This document shows positions 33,618 to 42,159 of a DNA stretch of 50,622 nt, piece after piece. Source of the DNA: CAZAFL01 sp964484465. GTDB lineage: Bacteria; Bacteroidota; Ignavibacteria; UBA10030; SZUA-254. Under the pieces are notes generated by a model, which did no database searches, was not told the DNA's origin, and saw nothing but the letters and a program-made list of their open reading frames with translations. How positions within the stretch are numbered: position 1 is the first letter of the stretch; every line of letters begins with the position of its first letter. Both the position numbers and the translations under genes were made by a program. Where the stretch lies: NCBI GenBank assembly GCA_964484465.1, contig CAZAFL010000025.1:1-50622 (forward strand), read 5' to 3'.

Positions 33618-34076
33618 ATGGCAAAAGGCTTTATTAAAAAGTATCTCTCGGAAGAACAACTCCGCAACATCGCCGGTAAAATTGCTGACGCCGAGCAGCA
33701 TACACAAGGAGAAATCCATGTCGCGATCCGGCACCGACGGCATTGGAATGAACGCAATTTATCCCTGCACGAGATTACTCAAAAGGAATTTTTCCGAATC
33801 GGGATGCACAAAACACGACACCGAACGGGCGTCCTGATACTGCTCTTGTTCAACGAGCGTAAATTTCAGATTATTGCCGATGAAGGCATTCATGCACGGG
33901 TTGCGGATGGGACGTGGGACCGGGTCGCAGCTTTGATTACTTCTCATTTCAAGAATGGTACCTTTTATGAAGGGATTTGCAAAGCCGTCGAGGAAGTCGG
34001 AAGTGAACTACAGCAGCATTTTCCCCGCCTTCCAGACGACAGTAACGAAATAAGCAACAACGTCGACATAAATTAG
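33618..34076 (+). CDS. Second TPM-domain protein, no signal peptide or tail
   Basis: 152 residues beginning MAKGFIKKYLSEEQLRNIAG. The TPM domain carries EQHTQGEIHVAIRHRRHWNE, RTGVLILLLFNERKFQIIAD and VADGTWDRVAALITSHF. Unlike the neighbour it has no signal peptide, membrane helix or Gly-rich tail, so it is predicted to be soluble, probably cytosolic. The open frame reaches back to a TTG at 33597, but the ATG at 33618 fits the family start. It is 45 bp after the first TPM gene. Confidence 0.85.
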   Translation: MAKGFIKKYLSEEQLRNIAGKIADAEQHTQGEIHVAIRHRRHWNERNLSLHEITQKEFFRIGMHKTRHRTGVLILLLFNERKFQIIADEGIHARVADGTWDRVAALITSHFKNGTFYEGICKAVEEVGSELQQHFPRLPDDSNEISNNVDIN

Positions 34077-34101
34077 CAAAATTAACCGAAATTTTCACGT
34101 A

Positions 34102-34130
34102 TCGATAGCTTCGCTGGTTCATTGTATCTT
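34102..34130 (+). promoter_or_regulatory. Possible promoter of the tricorn-like protease gene
   Basis: TCGATA (34102-34107), 17 bp, TATCTT (34125-34130), with the start codon 79 bp beyond the -10 box. The -35 box is weak. Confidence 0.35.
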
Positions 34131-34208
34131 TCACAACATTTTTTCGTACAACATATCCGTAGATTTGGCTCATACACCACAATCCACCCACACTTACTAG
34201 GAGCGATA

Positions 34209-37200
34209 ATGAAAAAATATCTCACAGGTTCGGTTTTTTTCCTGCTGTGTTCGACCATCATGCTTTCGGCTCAACACGAAGCCCGCTTGCTACGTTTTCC
34301 CGCCATTCACGACAACCGTATCGCGTTCACCTACGCGGGTGATCTATACACCGTACCTTCAACCGGCGGAATTGCGCGCAAGCTGACAAGTCATGAAGGG
34401 TTCGAAATGTTTTCCCGCTATTCTCCCGATGGGAAATGGATTGCGTTCACCGGTCAATATGACGGTAATACCGAAGTATATCTTATTCCGTCAGAAGGCG
34501 GCATTCCCAAACGGCTCACGTACACTGCAACGCTTGGACGAGATGACGTATCGGACCGCATGGGCCCGAATAACATCGTCATGGCCTGGAAACATGATAA
34601 CCAACATATTGTATTTCGTTCACGCATGCGTGAGTTCAATGATTTCAAAGGACAACTCTATTATGCTTCAACGAGCGGCGATGTCGCCGAACAGCTCCCC
34701 CTCCCCCGTGGCGGGTTTTGTTCGTTTTCCCCCGATGATAAGAAGCTCGCTTACAACAGAGTGTTCCGTGAATTCAGAACATGGAAGCGGTACCGCGGCG
34801 GCATGGCAGACGATATCTGGGTATATGATTTCGCGACCAAGAAGACCGAAAACATCACCAACAATCCTGCCCAGGATATTATCCCGATGTGGAGCGGCAA
34901 CAAGATTTATTTCCTCTCCGACCGTGATTCTCTGAAAAGAATGAATCTCTATGTGTATGATTTGGAATCGAAACAAACTACGCCGTTGACAAACTTTACC
35001 GAGTTTGATGTCAAGTTTCCCTCTCTCGGTGATGATGCAATCGTGTTCGAGAATGGAGGATACATTTATCGATTCGACCTTGCGACACAGAAATATGATA
35101 AGGTTCCTATTGAAATTGATGATGATATGATTACGGGTCGTGGTGGAATTATGAAGGTGAGTGACAACACGACAAATTATGAAATTTCTCCCGACGGTAA
35201 ACGTGCGCTCTTTGGAGCCCGGGGAGATATTTTCACGGTGCCCGCAAAGAACGGTGTCATTAGAAACATCACACATACATCGGGAATCCACGAACGTAAT
35301 TCAAAATGGTCGCCCGACGGGAAATGGATTGCATATATTTCCGATGCCACCGGCGAGGACGAAATATACATCGAGCCGCAGGATGGAACCGGCTCGCCCA
35401 TCCAGATCACAAAGGGCGAAGATACATACAAATATCAAATTTACTGGTCGCCCGACAGTAAAAAAATTCTGTGGGCCGACAAGAAGCTGCGACTCCGTTA
35501 TGTCGATGTCGAGAGCAAAACGATTACAGAAGTCGCTCTCGCAACTGCCTTTGAATTCAATGCGTATTCCTGGTCCCCTGACAGCAAGTGGATAGCATAT
35601 GAAAAACCGGAAGAAGAAGTACAGAATAAAGTCTACTTGTATTCTCTCGACCACGGGACAACAACCGAAGTCACGGACGGCTGGTATACTTCTACTTCAC
35701 CAGTCTTCAGTTCCGACGGGAAATACCTGTTTTTTGTTTCAGACAGAGATTTCAATCCAATCTTCAGCGGCACGGAATTCGACCATGCCTATTTAGACAT
35801 GTCGAGGATCTATTTTGTCACGCTTTCGAAAGAGGTCGAATCTCCGTTCAAGCCGAAAAGCGACGAAGTTTCCATCAAAGAAGAAAAACTGAAGTCCGAA
35901 GGGAAAAAGGATAAAAAGGAAGACGATAAGAAAGACAAACCAGAACCCGCGGTTGTTGTTAAGGTCGATCCGGTTGGGATAAAAGACCGCATCATCGGGC
36001 TCCCTATCCAGGCAGCCAACTACCGTGATCTTGTCTCCGTCGGCTCCACATTGTATTACATCCGACAGGGAAGCAAGGATGAAAAACCGCAACTGTTGAT
36101 GTATGAATTCAACGAGCCGAAGGAAACAAACCTTGGTGAAATCGACGGCTTTGAGATTTCCGCCGACCAGAAGAAAATGCTTGCCGGAAAAGACAAGTCG
36201 TTTTACATTATCGATGTGCCAAAAGCAAAAGTCGACCTGAAAGAAAAATTAGACCTCTCAACGATGGAAATCAAACTTGACCGCCAAGCAGAGTGGACAC
36301 AAATTTACAATGAGTGTTGGCGGCAGATGAGAGAATTCTTTTATGCGCCAAACATGCACGGCGTTGACTGGGAAGGAGTCAGGAAAAAATACCTTCCACT
36401 GGTCGCTTATGTCAATCATCGTGCAGACCTTACGTATATTATCGGAGAAATGATAGGCGAACTTTCATCCGGTCACACGTATGTCGGCGGTGGCGACTAC
36501 CCACATCCGAAACGGATTCCGACAGGCTTGCTGGGTGCACAGCTCGAACGGGATGCTTCTTCCAGATACTATAAAATCACCAAAATTCTTGGCGGCCAAA
36601 ACTGGGATAAAGGCCGTCGGTCACCGCTCACTGAGGTAGGCATCAATGTGCATGAGGGAGATTACATCACCGCGGTCGATGGAAAAGCGACAAATCAGAT
36701 GACTAATATCTATGAGTCGCTCGTTAACACAGCCGGAAAGCAGGTAAAATTGCGGGTCAACTCATCGCCGCAAGAAACCGGAAGCCGTGAAGTGACCGTC
36801 ATTCCAACTGACAATGAAGCGCAACTCTACTACTACAATTGGGTTGAGAATAATATCCATAAAGTCGATCAGGCGACCAACGGTAAAGTAGGATATATTC
36901 ACATTCCGGACATGGGAACAAACGGATTGAACGAATTCGTAAGACGTTTCTATCCGCAACTTCGCAAGAAGGCAATCATTATTGATGACCGTGGCAACGG
37001 CGGTGGCAATGTTTCTCCCCAGATTGTCGAGCGGCTGCGGCGGGAAATTGCAATGATAGATATTGCCCGGAACACTTCGCCGAACCCGGATCCGGGTTCA
37101 ATGGTTTGGGGCCCGAAAGTATGCCTTATCGATGAATTCTCTGCTTCCGATGGAGATATTTTCCCATATAGGTTTAAGAAATATAACCTTGGAAAACTTA

Positions 37201-37487
37201 TCGGCAAACGAACCTGGGGCGGAGTAGTCGGGATACGGGGTACTCTTCCACTTCTTGACGGCGGTTTCCTGAACAAACCGGAATTCTCGCGCTATGGCGT
37301 GGACGGCGAAGGATGGATCATGGAAGGACATGGAGTCGACCCGGACATCGTTGTCGATAACGACCCTGCGAAAGAGTACGCAGGAGACGACGAGCAATTA
37401 AACAAGGCGATCGAAGTAATTCTTGATCAATTGAAGACACAAGAAAAGAGTATCCCTCCCCCGCCGGAATACCCGATTAAGAAATAG
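34209..37487 (+). CDS. Tricorn-like S41 serine protease, exported
   Basis: 1092 residues. A signal peptide (MKKYLTGSVFFLLCSTIMLS) is followed by two TolB/WD40-like propeller regions (about 25-560) with repeats such as FSRYSPDGKWIAFTG and WSPDGKWIAYISDATGEDEI. A Lys/Asp/Glu-rich linker follows (about 555-585), then a small beta domain, a PDZ domain (about 775-860) and the S41 catalytic core. By comparison with tricorn the catalytic residues are His756 (SSGHTY), Ser980 with Asp981 (SASDGDIF), and Glu1039 in MEGHGVDPDI or the nearby Glu1034. Tricorn degrades peptides; this secreted form probably acts in the periplasm. Start: the ATG at 34209 has AGGAG 7 nt upstream, whereas the open frame beyond it lacks a signal peptide. 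It ends in a strong terminator. Confidence 0.93.
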   Translation: MKKYLTGSVFFLLCSTIMLSAQHEARLLRFPAIHDNRIAFTYAGDLYTVPSTGGIARKLTSHEGFEMFSRYSPDGKWIAFTGQYDGNTEVYLIPSEGGIPKRLTYTATLGRDDVSDRMGPNNIVMAWKHDNQHIVFRSRMREFNDFKGQLYYASTSGDVAEQLPLPRGGFCSFSPDDKKLAYNRVFREFRTWKRYRGGMADDIWVYDFATKKTENITNNPAQDIIPMWSGNKIYFLSDRDSLKRMNLYVYDLESKQTTPLTNFTEFDVKFPSLGDDAIVFENGGYIYRFDLATQKYDKVPIEIDDDMITGRGGIMKVSDNTTNYEISPDGKRALFGARGDIFTVPAKNGVIRNITHTSGIHERNSKWSPDGKWIAYISDATGEDEIYIEPQDGTGSPIQITKGEDTYKYQIYWSPDSKKILWADKKLRLRYVDVESKTITEVALATAFEFNAYSWSPDSKWIAYEKPEEEVQNKVYLYSLDHGTTTEVTDGWYTSTSPVFSSDGKYLFFVSDRDFNPIFSGTEFDHAYLDMSRIYFVTLSKEVESPFKPKSDEVSIKEEKLKSEGKKDKKEDDKKDKPEPAVVVKVDPVGIKDRIIGLPIQAANYRDLVSVGSTLYYIRQGSKDEKPQLLMYEFNEPKETNLGEIDGFEISADQKKMLAGKDKSFYIIDVPKAKVDLKEKLDLSTMEIKLDRQAEWTQIYNECWRQMREFFYAPNMHGVDWEGVRKKYLPLVAYVNHRADLTYIIGEMIGELSSGHTYVGGGDYPHPKRIPTGLLGAQLERDASSRYYKITKILGGQNWDKGRRSPLTEVGINVHEGDYITAVDGKATNQMTNIYESLVNTAGKQVKLRVNSSPQETGSREVTVIPTDNEAQLYYYNWVENNIHKVDQATNGKVGYIHIPDMGTNGLNEFVRRFYPQLRKKAIIIDDRGNGGGNVSPQIVERLRREIAMIDIARNTSPNPDPGSMVWGPKVCLIDEFSASDGDIFPYRFKKYNLGKLIGKRTWGGVVGIRGTLPLLDGGFLNKPEFSRYGVDGEGWIMEGHGVDPDIVVDNDPAKEYAGDDEQLNKAIEVILDQLKTQEKSIPPPPEYPIKK

Positions 37488-37496
37488 CAGTCCGGA

Positions 37497-37531
37497 AGAG
37501 ACTCCGTCGTTACGACGGAGTCTCTCTCTTT
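37497..37531 (+). terminator. Intrinsic terminator of the tricorn-like protease gene
   Basis: A perfect 13-bp stem, AGAGACTCCGTCG (37497-37509) with CGACGGAGTCTCT (37513-37525), around the loop TTA. It is followed by CTCTTTAATT, only a short T run. Confidence 0.75.
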
Positions 37532-37533
37532 AA

Positions 37534-37562
37534 TTGCAAGTCCGCAATAATTTTTGTATATT
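37534..37562 (+). promoter_or_regulatory. Predicted promoter of the tRNA-Lys/tRNA-Leu unit
   Basis: TTGCAA (37534-37539), 17 bp, TATATT (37557-37562), about 49 bp before tRNA-Lys. The -35 box is identical to that of the tRNA-Ser at the left edge of the window. Confidence 0.5.
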
Positions 37563-37610
37563 TTTTCGCCCGAGTGCCAGAATTCCGCACAGAATTATAT
37601 ATCGGGTTGG

Positions 37611-37683
37611 GAGCCCGTAGCTCAGCTGGTAGAGCAACGCCCTTTTAAGGCGTGGGCCGTGCGTTCGAATCGCACCGGGCTCA
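37611..37683 (+). tRNA. tRNA-Lys (anticodon TTT)
   Basis: Acceptor stem GAGCCCG (37611-37617) with CGGGCTC (37676-37682), discriminator A. The anticodon stem ACGCC/GGCGT encloses CTTTTAA, giving anticodon TTT. The T-arm is GTGCGTTCGAATCGCAC. No CCA is encoded. Confidence 0.97.
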
Positions 37684-37738
37684 CTGAACAGAGTAAATTG
37701 TCAATCGTGAATTGGCAACTGAAAATTTTCAATGATAG

Positions 37739-37822
37739 GCGCGAGTGGTGGAACTGGCAGACACACCATCTTGAGGGGGTGGCGCCCGTAAGGGCATGCG
37801 AGTTCAAGTCTCGCCTCGCGCA
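37739..37822 (+). tRNA. tRNA-Leu (anticodon GAG)
   Basis: Acceptor stem GCGCGAG (37739-37745) with CTCGCGC (37815-37821), discriminator A. The anticodon stem CCATC/GGTGG (one T-G pair) encloses TTGAGGG, giving anticodon GAG for CUC/CUU leucine codons. A class II variable arm and the T-arm GCGAGTTCAAGTCTCGC are present. It is 55 bp after tRNA-Lys and probably cotranscribed. Confidence 0.96.
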
Positions 37823-37868
37823 CTTGATACACCAGCTCTGTCGGAAGGTGATCTTACCCAACAAATAT

Positions 37869-37897
37869 TTGACCATAACCCTATGTTATCGTACTTT
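37869..37897 (+). promoter_or_regulatory. Predicted sigma70-type promoter of the CheY-like gene
   Basis: TTGACC (37869-37874), exactly 17 bp, TACTTT (37892-37897). A start near 37904 leaves a leader of about 30 nt to the ATG at 37934. Confidence 0.55.
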
Positions 37898-37933
37898 TTT
37901 TCGTTACTCTAGATATTTTCTTTGGGGGGCACT

Positions 37934-38302
37934 ATGAAGCATTTGAAAATCCTCTGCGTCGATGATGATAACGACCTCCGGACAACTCTGCGATTACTCT
38001 TTGAAGCGGAAGATTTCGAAGTGGATACTGCAGAAGATGGGGTAATTGCCCTGGAAAAGCTCAAAAAGAATTTGTACGACCTTGTTCTTCTCGACATCGC
38101 CATGCCAAACATGGACGGTATCGCTGTTCTGAAAGAGATGAAAAAAACCTCTCCCCTCCCCCACGTTATCATGCTCAGCGGATTACATGATGCGTCGGTC
38201 GTAAAGGAATGTATAACAATTGGTGCAAAAGATTACATCTCGAAGCCGTACAACCCTGAGGACCTTCTCCACACTGTTATCAGGGTTTTGAGCGCAAAAT
38301 AG
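37934..38302 (+). CDS. CheY-like single-domain response regulator
   Basis: 122 residues, a complete canonical receiver. The acidic residues Asp10-Asp12 lie in CVDDDND. The phospho-acceptor is Asp54 in VLLDIAMPNMDG, the switch Ser82 in IMLSGLHD, and Lys104 in YISKPYNPEDLL. No output domain follows, so it must act by protein contact or through a phosphorelay. It contrasts with the degenerate receiver at 12195. The frame extends to a TTG at 37922, but the ATG at 37934 fits the fold. It is a single-gene unit, with convergent genes after it. Confidence 0.93.
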   Translation: MKHLKILCVDDDNDLRTTLRLLFEAEDFEVDTAEDGVIALEKLKKNLYDLVLLDIAMPNMDGIAVLKEMKKTSPLPHVIMLSGLHDASVVKECITIGAKDYISKPYNPEDLLHTVIRVLSAK

Positions 38303-38324
38303 CAGGAACTATTGACGAATTACT

Positions 38325-38567
38325 TCAATGATTCGGCAGTTGTGGTTGTTGAGGTGTGACTAAGCTATCGAGGTTACCGAGATTTTCTCTCTCATTATTG
38401 TAGATCTCATTGCCATGAGTCGGCTTGTAGGGGTTGAGTGCCGGGCGGGCGGAATCGGCACGGAGACTGTCTAAATGAGCTGCTTCTTTCCTTCGCTCTA
38501 TCGGACTCTTGCATCCTCCCATAATAACAAAGATAAGCACAAAAGTGCTGATGATGAACGATCTCAA
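38325..38567 (-). CDS. Small predicted lipoprotein (80 aa), function unknown
   Basis: The signal segment MRSFIISTFVLIFVIMGGC ends at a lipobox-like IMGGC. A hydrophilic tail of about 60 residues rich in Asn, Pro, Arg and Glu follows, with no recognisable domain. It is probably anchored in a membrane with a disordered tail. It lies 13 bp after the DUF3098 gene and is probably cotranscribed with it. Confidence 0.72.
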   Translation of the reverse strand: MRSFIISTFVLIFVIMGGCKSPIERRKEAAHLDSLRADSARPALNPYKPTHGNEIYNNERENLGNLDSLVTPQQPQLPNH

Positions 38568-38580
38568 AGTTTTGCCTTTC

Positions 38581-38862
38581 TTAAGTTGGCGACGGCTCTG
38601 TCGTTGACTGAGACTCTTCAGTTTTCTCTTTTTTCCTGTAAATGATACCGAAGGGTATGATCACGCAATAACCGATAACAAGGAGAATCGGCGCCAGAGT
38701 AAGCGGTACGAACCCTTCGACCGAGTTTCCGGAAAGTGCTACATATCCTGCAACGATGAACACCAATCCTATCGCAAAAATGATATAATTCTCCCGTTCG
38801 AACGGCAGAACCTCATCCTTTTTCGTTTTCTTTACCTGTTTTCCTTTTACAATCTTTGCCAT
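38581..38862 (-). CDS. DUF3098 family small membrane protein
   Basis: 93 residues: a basic N-terminus (AKIVKGKQVKKTKKDEVLPF), two membrane helices (about 28-48 and 52-75) with GLVFIVAGYVALSG and PILLVIGYCVIIPFGII, and a Thr/Ser/Glu-rich tail. DUF3098 is found mainly in Bacteroidota and relatives and is often near lol or ftsX genes. Function unknown. A TGAGGG ribosome site precedes the ATG. Confidence 0.8.
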   Translation of the reverse strand: MAKIVKGKQVKKTKKDEVLPFERENYIIFAIGLVFIVAGYVALSGNSVEGFVPLTLAPILLVIGYCVIIPFGIIYRKKEKTEESQSTTEPSPT

Positions 38863-38884
38863 TATGCCCTCATATATTTACATG

Positions 38885-38913
38885 AATGTACTGAGAATCT
38901 GAAAAAAATTCAA
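38885..38913 (-). promoter_or_regulatory. Predicted promoter of the DUF3098-lipoprotein pair
   Basis: On the minus strand TTGAAT (38913..38908), 17 bp, TACATT (38890..38885). The start would fall about 16 nt before the ATG at 38862, enough for the ribosome site. It separates this pair from the lol operon upstream. Confidence 0.5.
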
Positions 38914-38959
38914 ATTTCTGGTCTGTCCTCCTACACCTTGTCTCACAGGCTGATCTCAT

Positions 38960-39655
38960 TCATAATTCGAGCAATTTCCCATCTACCATCCGCAATGTCC
39001 TGCCCGACCGGGCAACATATTGTTCGTTGTGCGTGACAACGATAAAGGTTTGTCCCTCATCCTCATTGAGTTCAAGTAAGAGTTCATACAATTTTTCACT
39101 GCTGGAAGAATCGAGATTGCCGGAAGGCTCGTCCGCTAAAATGATGTTCGGGCTGTTTGCGAGTGCCCTCGCAACAGCCACGCGCTGCTGCTCACCGCCC
39201 GATAATTCATTCGGGCGATGGTGCATCCGGTCGGGAAGCCCTACTTTCGCCATGAGTTCTTGTGCCCGGGAGCGTGCATCGCTTTTTGAAACTCTGGCAA
39301 TCATCTGCGGTATCATGACATTTTCAAGGGCGGTAAATTCCTGCATGAGATGATGAAACTGAAATACAAGTCCAATATAATGCGAACGCAAACTTGCCAG
39401 TACATTATCATGTAGCGATAAAATTTTATATTCACCCCAGCAGACATCTCCGGACGAAGGGCGGTCCAATCCTCCCAGAATGTGAAGCAGGGTGCTTTTC
39501 CCCGAGCCGGATGCTCCAACAATCGTTATAAACTCGCCGTATCTGACCTCTAGTTCAACGCCTTTTAATACCTGCAATTCACCCGTAGTTGATTTGTCAA
39601 GTGAATACGATTTCCTAATGTCCGAACACTGTAATACAATATTCTCTCTGTTCAT
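38960..39655 (-). CDS. lolD: LolD-like ABC transporter ATPase (lipoprotein release)
   Basis: 231 residues, a complete ABC ATPase. Walker A is GASGSGKST (47-55), the Q-loop is in GLVFQFHHLMQEFTALEN, the signature is LSGGEQQRVAVARAL, Walker B is NIILADEPSGNLD, and the switch His is in VVTHNEQ. The LVFQFHHL segment and its length are typical of LolD/MacB-type subunits. With two FtsX-type permeases upstream it forms the LolCDE complex, which extracts lipoproteins from the inner membrane for transfer to the outer membrane. The gap to the permease gene is 1 bp. Confidence 0.95.
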   Translation of the reverse strand: MNRENIVLQCSDIRKSYSLDKSTTGELQVLKGVELEVRYGEFITIVGASGSGKSTLLHILGGLDRPSSGDVCWGEYKILSLHDNVLASLRSHYIGLVFQFHHLMQEFTALENVMIPQMIARVSKSDARSRAQELMAKVGLPDRMHHRPNELSGGEQQRVAVARALANSPNIILADEPSGNLDSSSSEKLYELLLELNEDEGQTFIVVTHNEQYVARSGRTLRMVDGKLLEL

Positions 39656-39656
39656 C

Positions 39657-40892
39657 TTATTCCCAACGAATCACATCAGAAGGAGACACTGCAGCGGCAC
39701 GACGCGCAGGAGAGTACGCCGCGCCAAGAGAACAGCCCAAAGAGGCAAGCGAAACTGCAATGAAATCGGTCCAGAGGATTTTCACTGGAATTGCGGGAAT
39801 AATGTACACCGAGGTATCCAGTGGAAAAAGTTGATATTTGATTTGAAGGAAGAGAACCGTCAGACCGATCATGATTCCCAACAATGTTCCTATAACCCCG
39901 CTCAACATTCCTTCGATCATAAAGATCCGGACGATGGTATTCGGCCTCATGCCCATCGATTTTAATACACCGATGTCGCGTTTCTTTTCAACGACACTCA
40001 TGCTGAGTGCCCCGAACATGTTAAACGTTGCTACAACAATTATCAAACACAAAAAGAGATATGCACTCCATCGTTCAATTTTCATGACGGAGTAAAGATT
40101 CTTGTGTAGGTCATACCAGGTAGAAATTGTAAAATTTTCCGGAACACGTTCGGTTAAAGATTCTTTCATTTTATCCGACTGAGTGAAATCTTTCAAACGC
40201 ACCTCGAGGCCCGTATATTTTTGTTCCGCATTAAAAATTCGTTTGGCCGCAGCAAGCGAAATATACGCGTAATTGGCGTCATAATCCCTGTTATTTGATT
40301 CATAAATGCCCGTAATTTGAAATTTTTCGGTTGGTAGCGGCACGAGGCTCGATAATGCAGATTGGAATCCATATGGGCTTATAAGGACGATATCATCACC
40401 GACGACGGAACCTAAGCGGTCAGCCAGAGTCAATCCGATAACGATATCATTTTTCTTCCCTCCATCGTTCAGGCTCAGAGATCCTAGCACCATTTTGCCT
40501 TTCAGGCCGGAAACATCGCCGATACGACGTTCATCGACTCCGCGAATGAACACAACCCTGTTCAATGACCGCGCGACAAGCATTGCTTTACCTGAAATAT
40601 AAGGAGCATAGCCGTTCACACGGGAATCCGACCCCAGAAGGTTTTCTACATCTATGACATCGGCTGGGTTTAGGCCGCCTTTCTTTTCAATGCGAAGATG
40701 GGGGTCAAAGCCGACAAGAACATCAGTTACCACTCCGTTGAAACCGTTAAAGACCGAAAGTGAAATCAGCAGTGCCGCCACACCGATTGTTATTCCGGTG
40801 ACTGAGACCAGGCCAATGACGTTGATGAAGCGTATTCTGCTTTTTGAAATGAGGTACCGCAGAGCGATAAAAATTTCCAACGACGAAACCAT
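39657..40892 (-). CDS. LolC/LolE-like ABC permease (FtsX family)
   Basis: 411 residues. The N-terminal membrane helix contains FINVIGLVSVTGITIGVAAL, a large periplasmic domain follows (about 45-270), and three C-terminal helices form the FtsX domain (MFGALSMSVVEKKRDIGVLK, then SMGMRPNTIVRIFMIEG). These features define the lipoprotein-releasing permeases. Its ATG directly abuts the stop of the other permease gene. Which of the two plays the LolC or LolE role cannot be told from sequence alone. Confidence 0.93.
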   Translation of the reverse strand: MVSSLEIFIALRYLISKSRIRFINVIGLVSVTGITIGVAALLISLSVFNGFNGVVTDVLVGFDPHLRIEKKGGLNPADVIDVENLLGSDSRVNGYAPYISGKAMLVARSLNRVVFIRGVDERRIGDVSGLKGKMVLGSLSLNDGGKKNDIVIGLTLADRLGSVVGDDIVLISPYGFQSALSSLVPLPTEKFQITGIYESNNRDYDANYAYISLAAAKRIFNAEQKYTGLEVRLKDFTQSDKMKESLTERVPENFTISTWYDLHKNLYSVMKIERWSAYLFLCLIIVVATFNMFGALSMSVVEKKRDIGVLKSMGMRPNTIVRIFMIEGMLSGVIGTLLGIMIGLTVLFLQIKYQLFPLDTSVYIIPAIPVKILWTDFIAVSLASLGCSLGAAYSPARRAAAVSPSDVIRWE

Positions 40893-42113
40893 TCAACCAA
40901 ACCTGAATATTTTCACGACATCCAATTTTGCAGCAGTTCTTGACGGAACAATCGTCGCCAGGATACAAAGAACCATCGCAATAACTGAAACAAGGATAAA
41001 ATTTTCCACGCGAATGAGCATCGGTACGGAGTTCATATAATATATATCAGACGGCAACGACAATATTTTGAATTTCAATTGCAACCAGCATAATAATAAC
41101 GCCAGAACATTTCCCAGAAGAATCCCAAACACTGCGATAATCATTCCCTGAATGAAGAAAATGAGTTGAATAATCCGCGGCGGTGCACCCAGCGATTTCA
41201 AAATACCAATCGCTTGGGCTTTTTCAAGAATAAACATCAGCAGCGTCCCGATAATATTGACGGTCGCTACGATGATAATAAGACCGAGAAGTATCGGCGA
41301 CATTTTTTTCTGCAGCTCAACCCATGAAAACAAATTCCTCGACAGCTGAAATATCGTTCGGGCATAATGGGGATAGCCAAGACTATCCTGCAACGCAATA
41401 GCTACGTTATCAACATCGTTAACATCATGTACGAGAATATCATACCCTGTGACCGCATCGCCGGTTTGAAAAATCTTCTGGGCGCTCTCAAGCGATGTGT
41501 ATGCGTAAATATCATCATATTCCGCCATCCCCGATTCATATTCACCAACAACCTGAAATTGCATCGCCCTCGGTTGAACCTGCTCGTAGTTCCCTGCCTG
41601 CAACCCGAACACAACAACCTTCCCGCCGACTGCAATGTTAAGCCTGTTCGCCAGTCTCGCTCCGATGACAATCTGCGGCGTAGCGTTACCCTGGCCGGAG
41701 ATATAAGATCCTTGGACAATATAACGCCTCGCAAGAGAAATATCGCTGGTCACATCGATGCCTTTCAGGAATATCCCGTCGACATTCTCGCCCGCGCGAA
41801 TCATCGCTTCTTTTGCGACAAATGGCACGACTTTAGCAACGCCGGGTATTTTTGCCTGAATGACGTTGATGGAATGCCGATAATCCCGAAGAGGAACCGA
41901 CTGAAAACCCTGCACCTGAATATGAGAGGAAAAGCCGATGACCTTTTCTTTGATCTCGCGTTCGAACCCTTCAAGAACCGTAAGCGTGATGATGAGCGCA
42001 GCCGTGCCAATCATCACGCCGAGGATAGCAAAACCGGTAATGAAGGAAAGGAACCTATTCCGACGCTGTGCCTGAAAGAAGCGTTTCGCTATGAACCACT
42101 CAAAGAAGAGCAA
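40893..42113 (-). CDS. LolC/LolE-like ABC permease (FtsX family), TTG start
   Basis: 406 residues, paralogous to the next gene. The N-terminus is FEWFIAKRFFQAQRRNRFLS with FITGFAILGVMIGTAALIIT, then a periplasmic domain, then IIGTLLMFILEKAQAIGILK and SLGAPPRIIQLIFFIQGM in the FtsX part. The start must be TTG at 42113: there is no in-frame ATG or GTG before an upstream stop at 42132-42134, and the LolC family N-terminus begins exactly here. It is 46 bp after prfB on the same strand. Confidence 0.92.
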   Translation of the reverse strand: MLFFEWFIAKRFFQAQRRNRFLSFITGFAILGVMIGTAALIITLTVLEGFEREIKEKVIGFSSHIQVQGFQSVPLRDYRHSINVIQAKIPGVAKVVPFVAKEAMIRAGENVDGIFLKGIDVTSDISLARRYIVQGSYISGQGNATPQIVIGARLANRLNIAVGGKVVVFGLQAGNYEQVQPRAMQFQVVGEYESGMAEYDDIYAYTSLESAQKIFQTGDAVTGYDILVHDVNDVDNVAIALQDSLGYPHYARTIFQLSRNLFSWVELQKKMSPILLGLIIIVATVNIIGTLLMFILEKAQAIGILKSLGAPPRIIQLIFFIQGMIIAVFGILLGNVLALLLCWLQLKFKILSLPSDIYYMNSVPMLIRVENFILVSVIAMVLCILATIVPSRTAAKLDVVKIFRFG

Positions 42114-42159
42114 TTGACTGTAGCAGGATAATCAATGAAGTGAGAAATACTTATACATC

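Noticed and set aside
33410..33757. Pro-rich minus-strand frame (115 aa) opposite the Gly-rich tail of the TPM protein
   Set aside because: It is the complement of the Gly-codon repeat; the Pro/Leu/Asn composition is a mirror of it, and there is no ribosome site or family.
37554..37937. 127-aa plus-strand frame and 84-aa minus-strand frame at 37.6-37.9 kb
   Set aside because: Both run through tRNA-Lys and tRNA-Leu and have no family or ribosome site.
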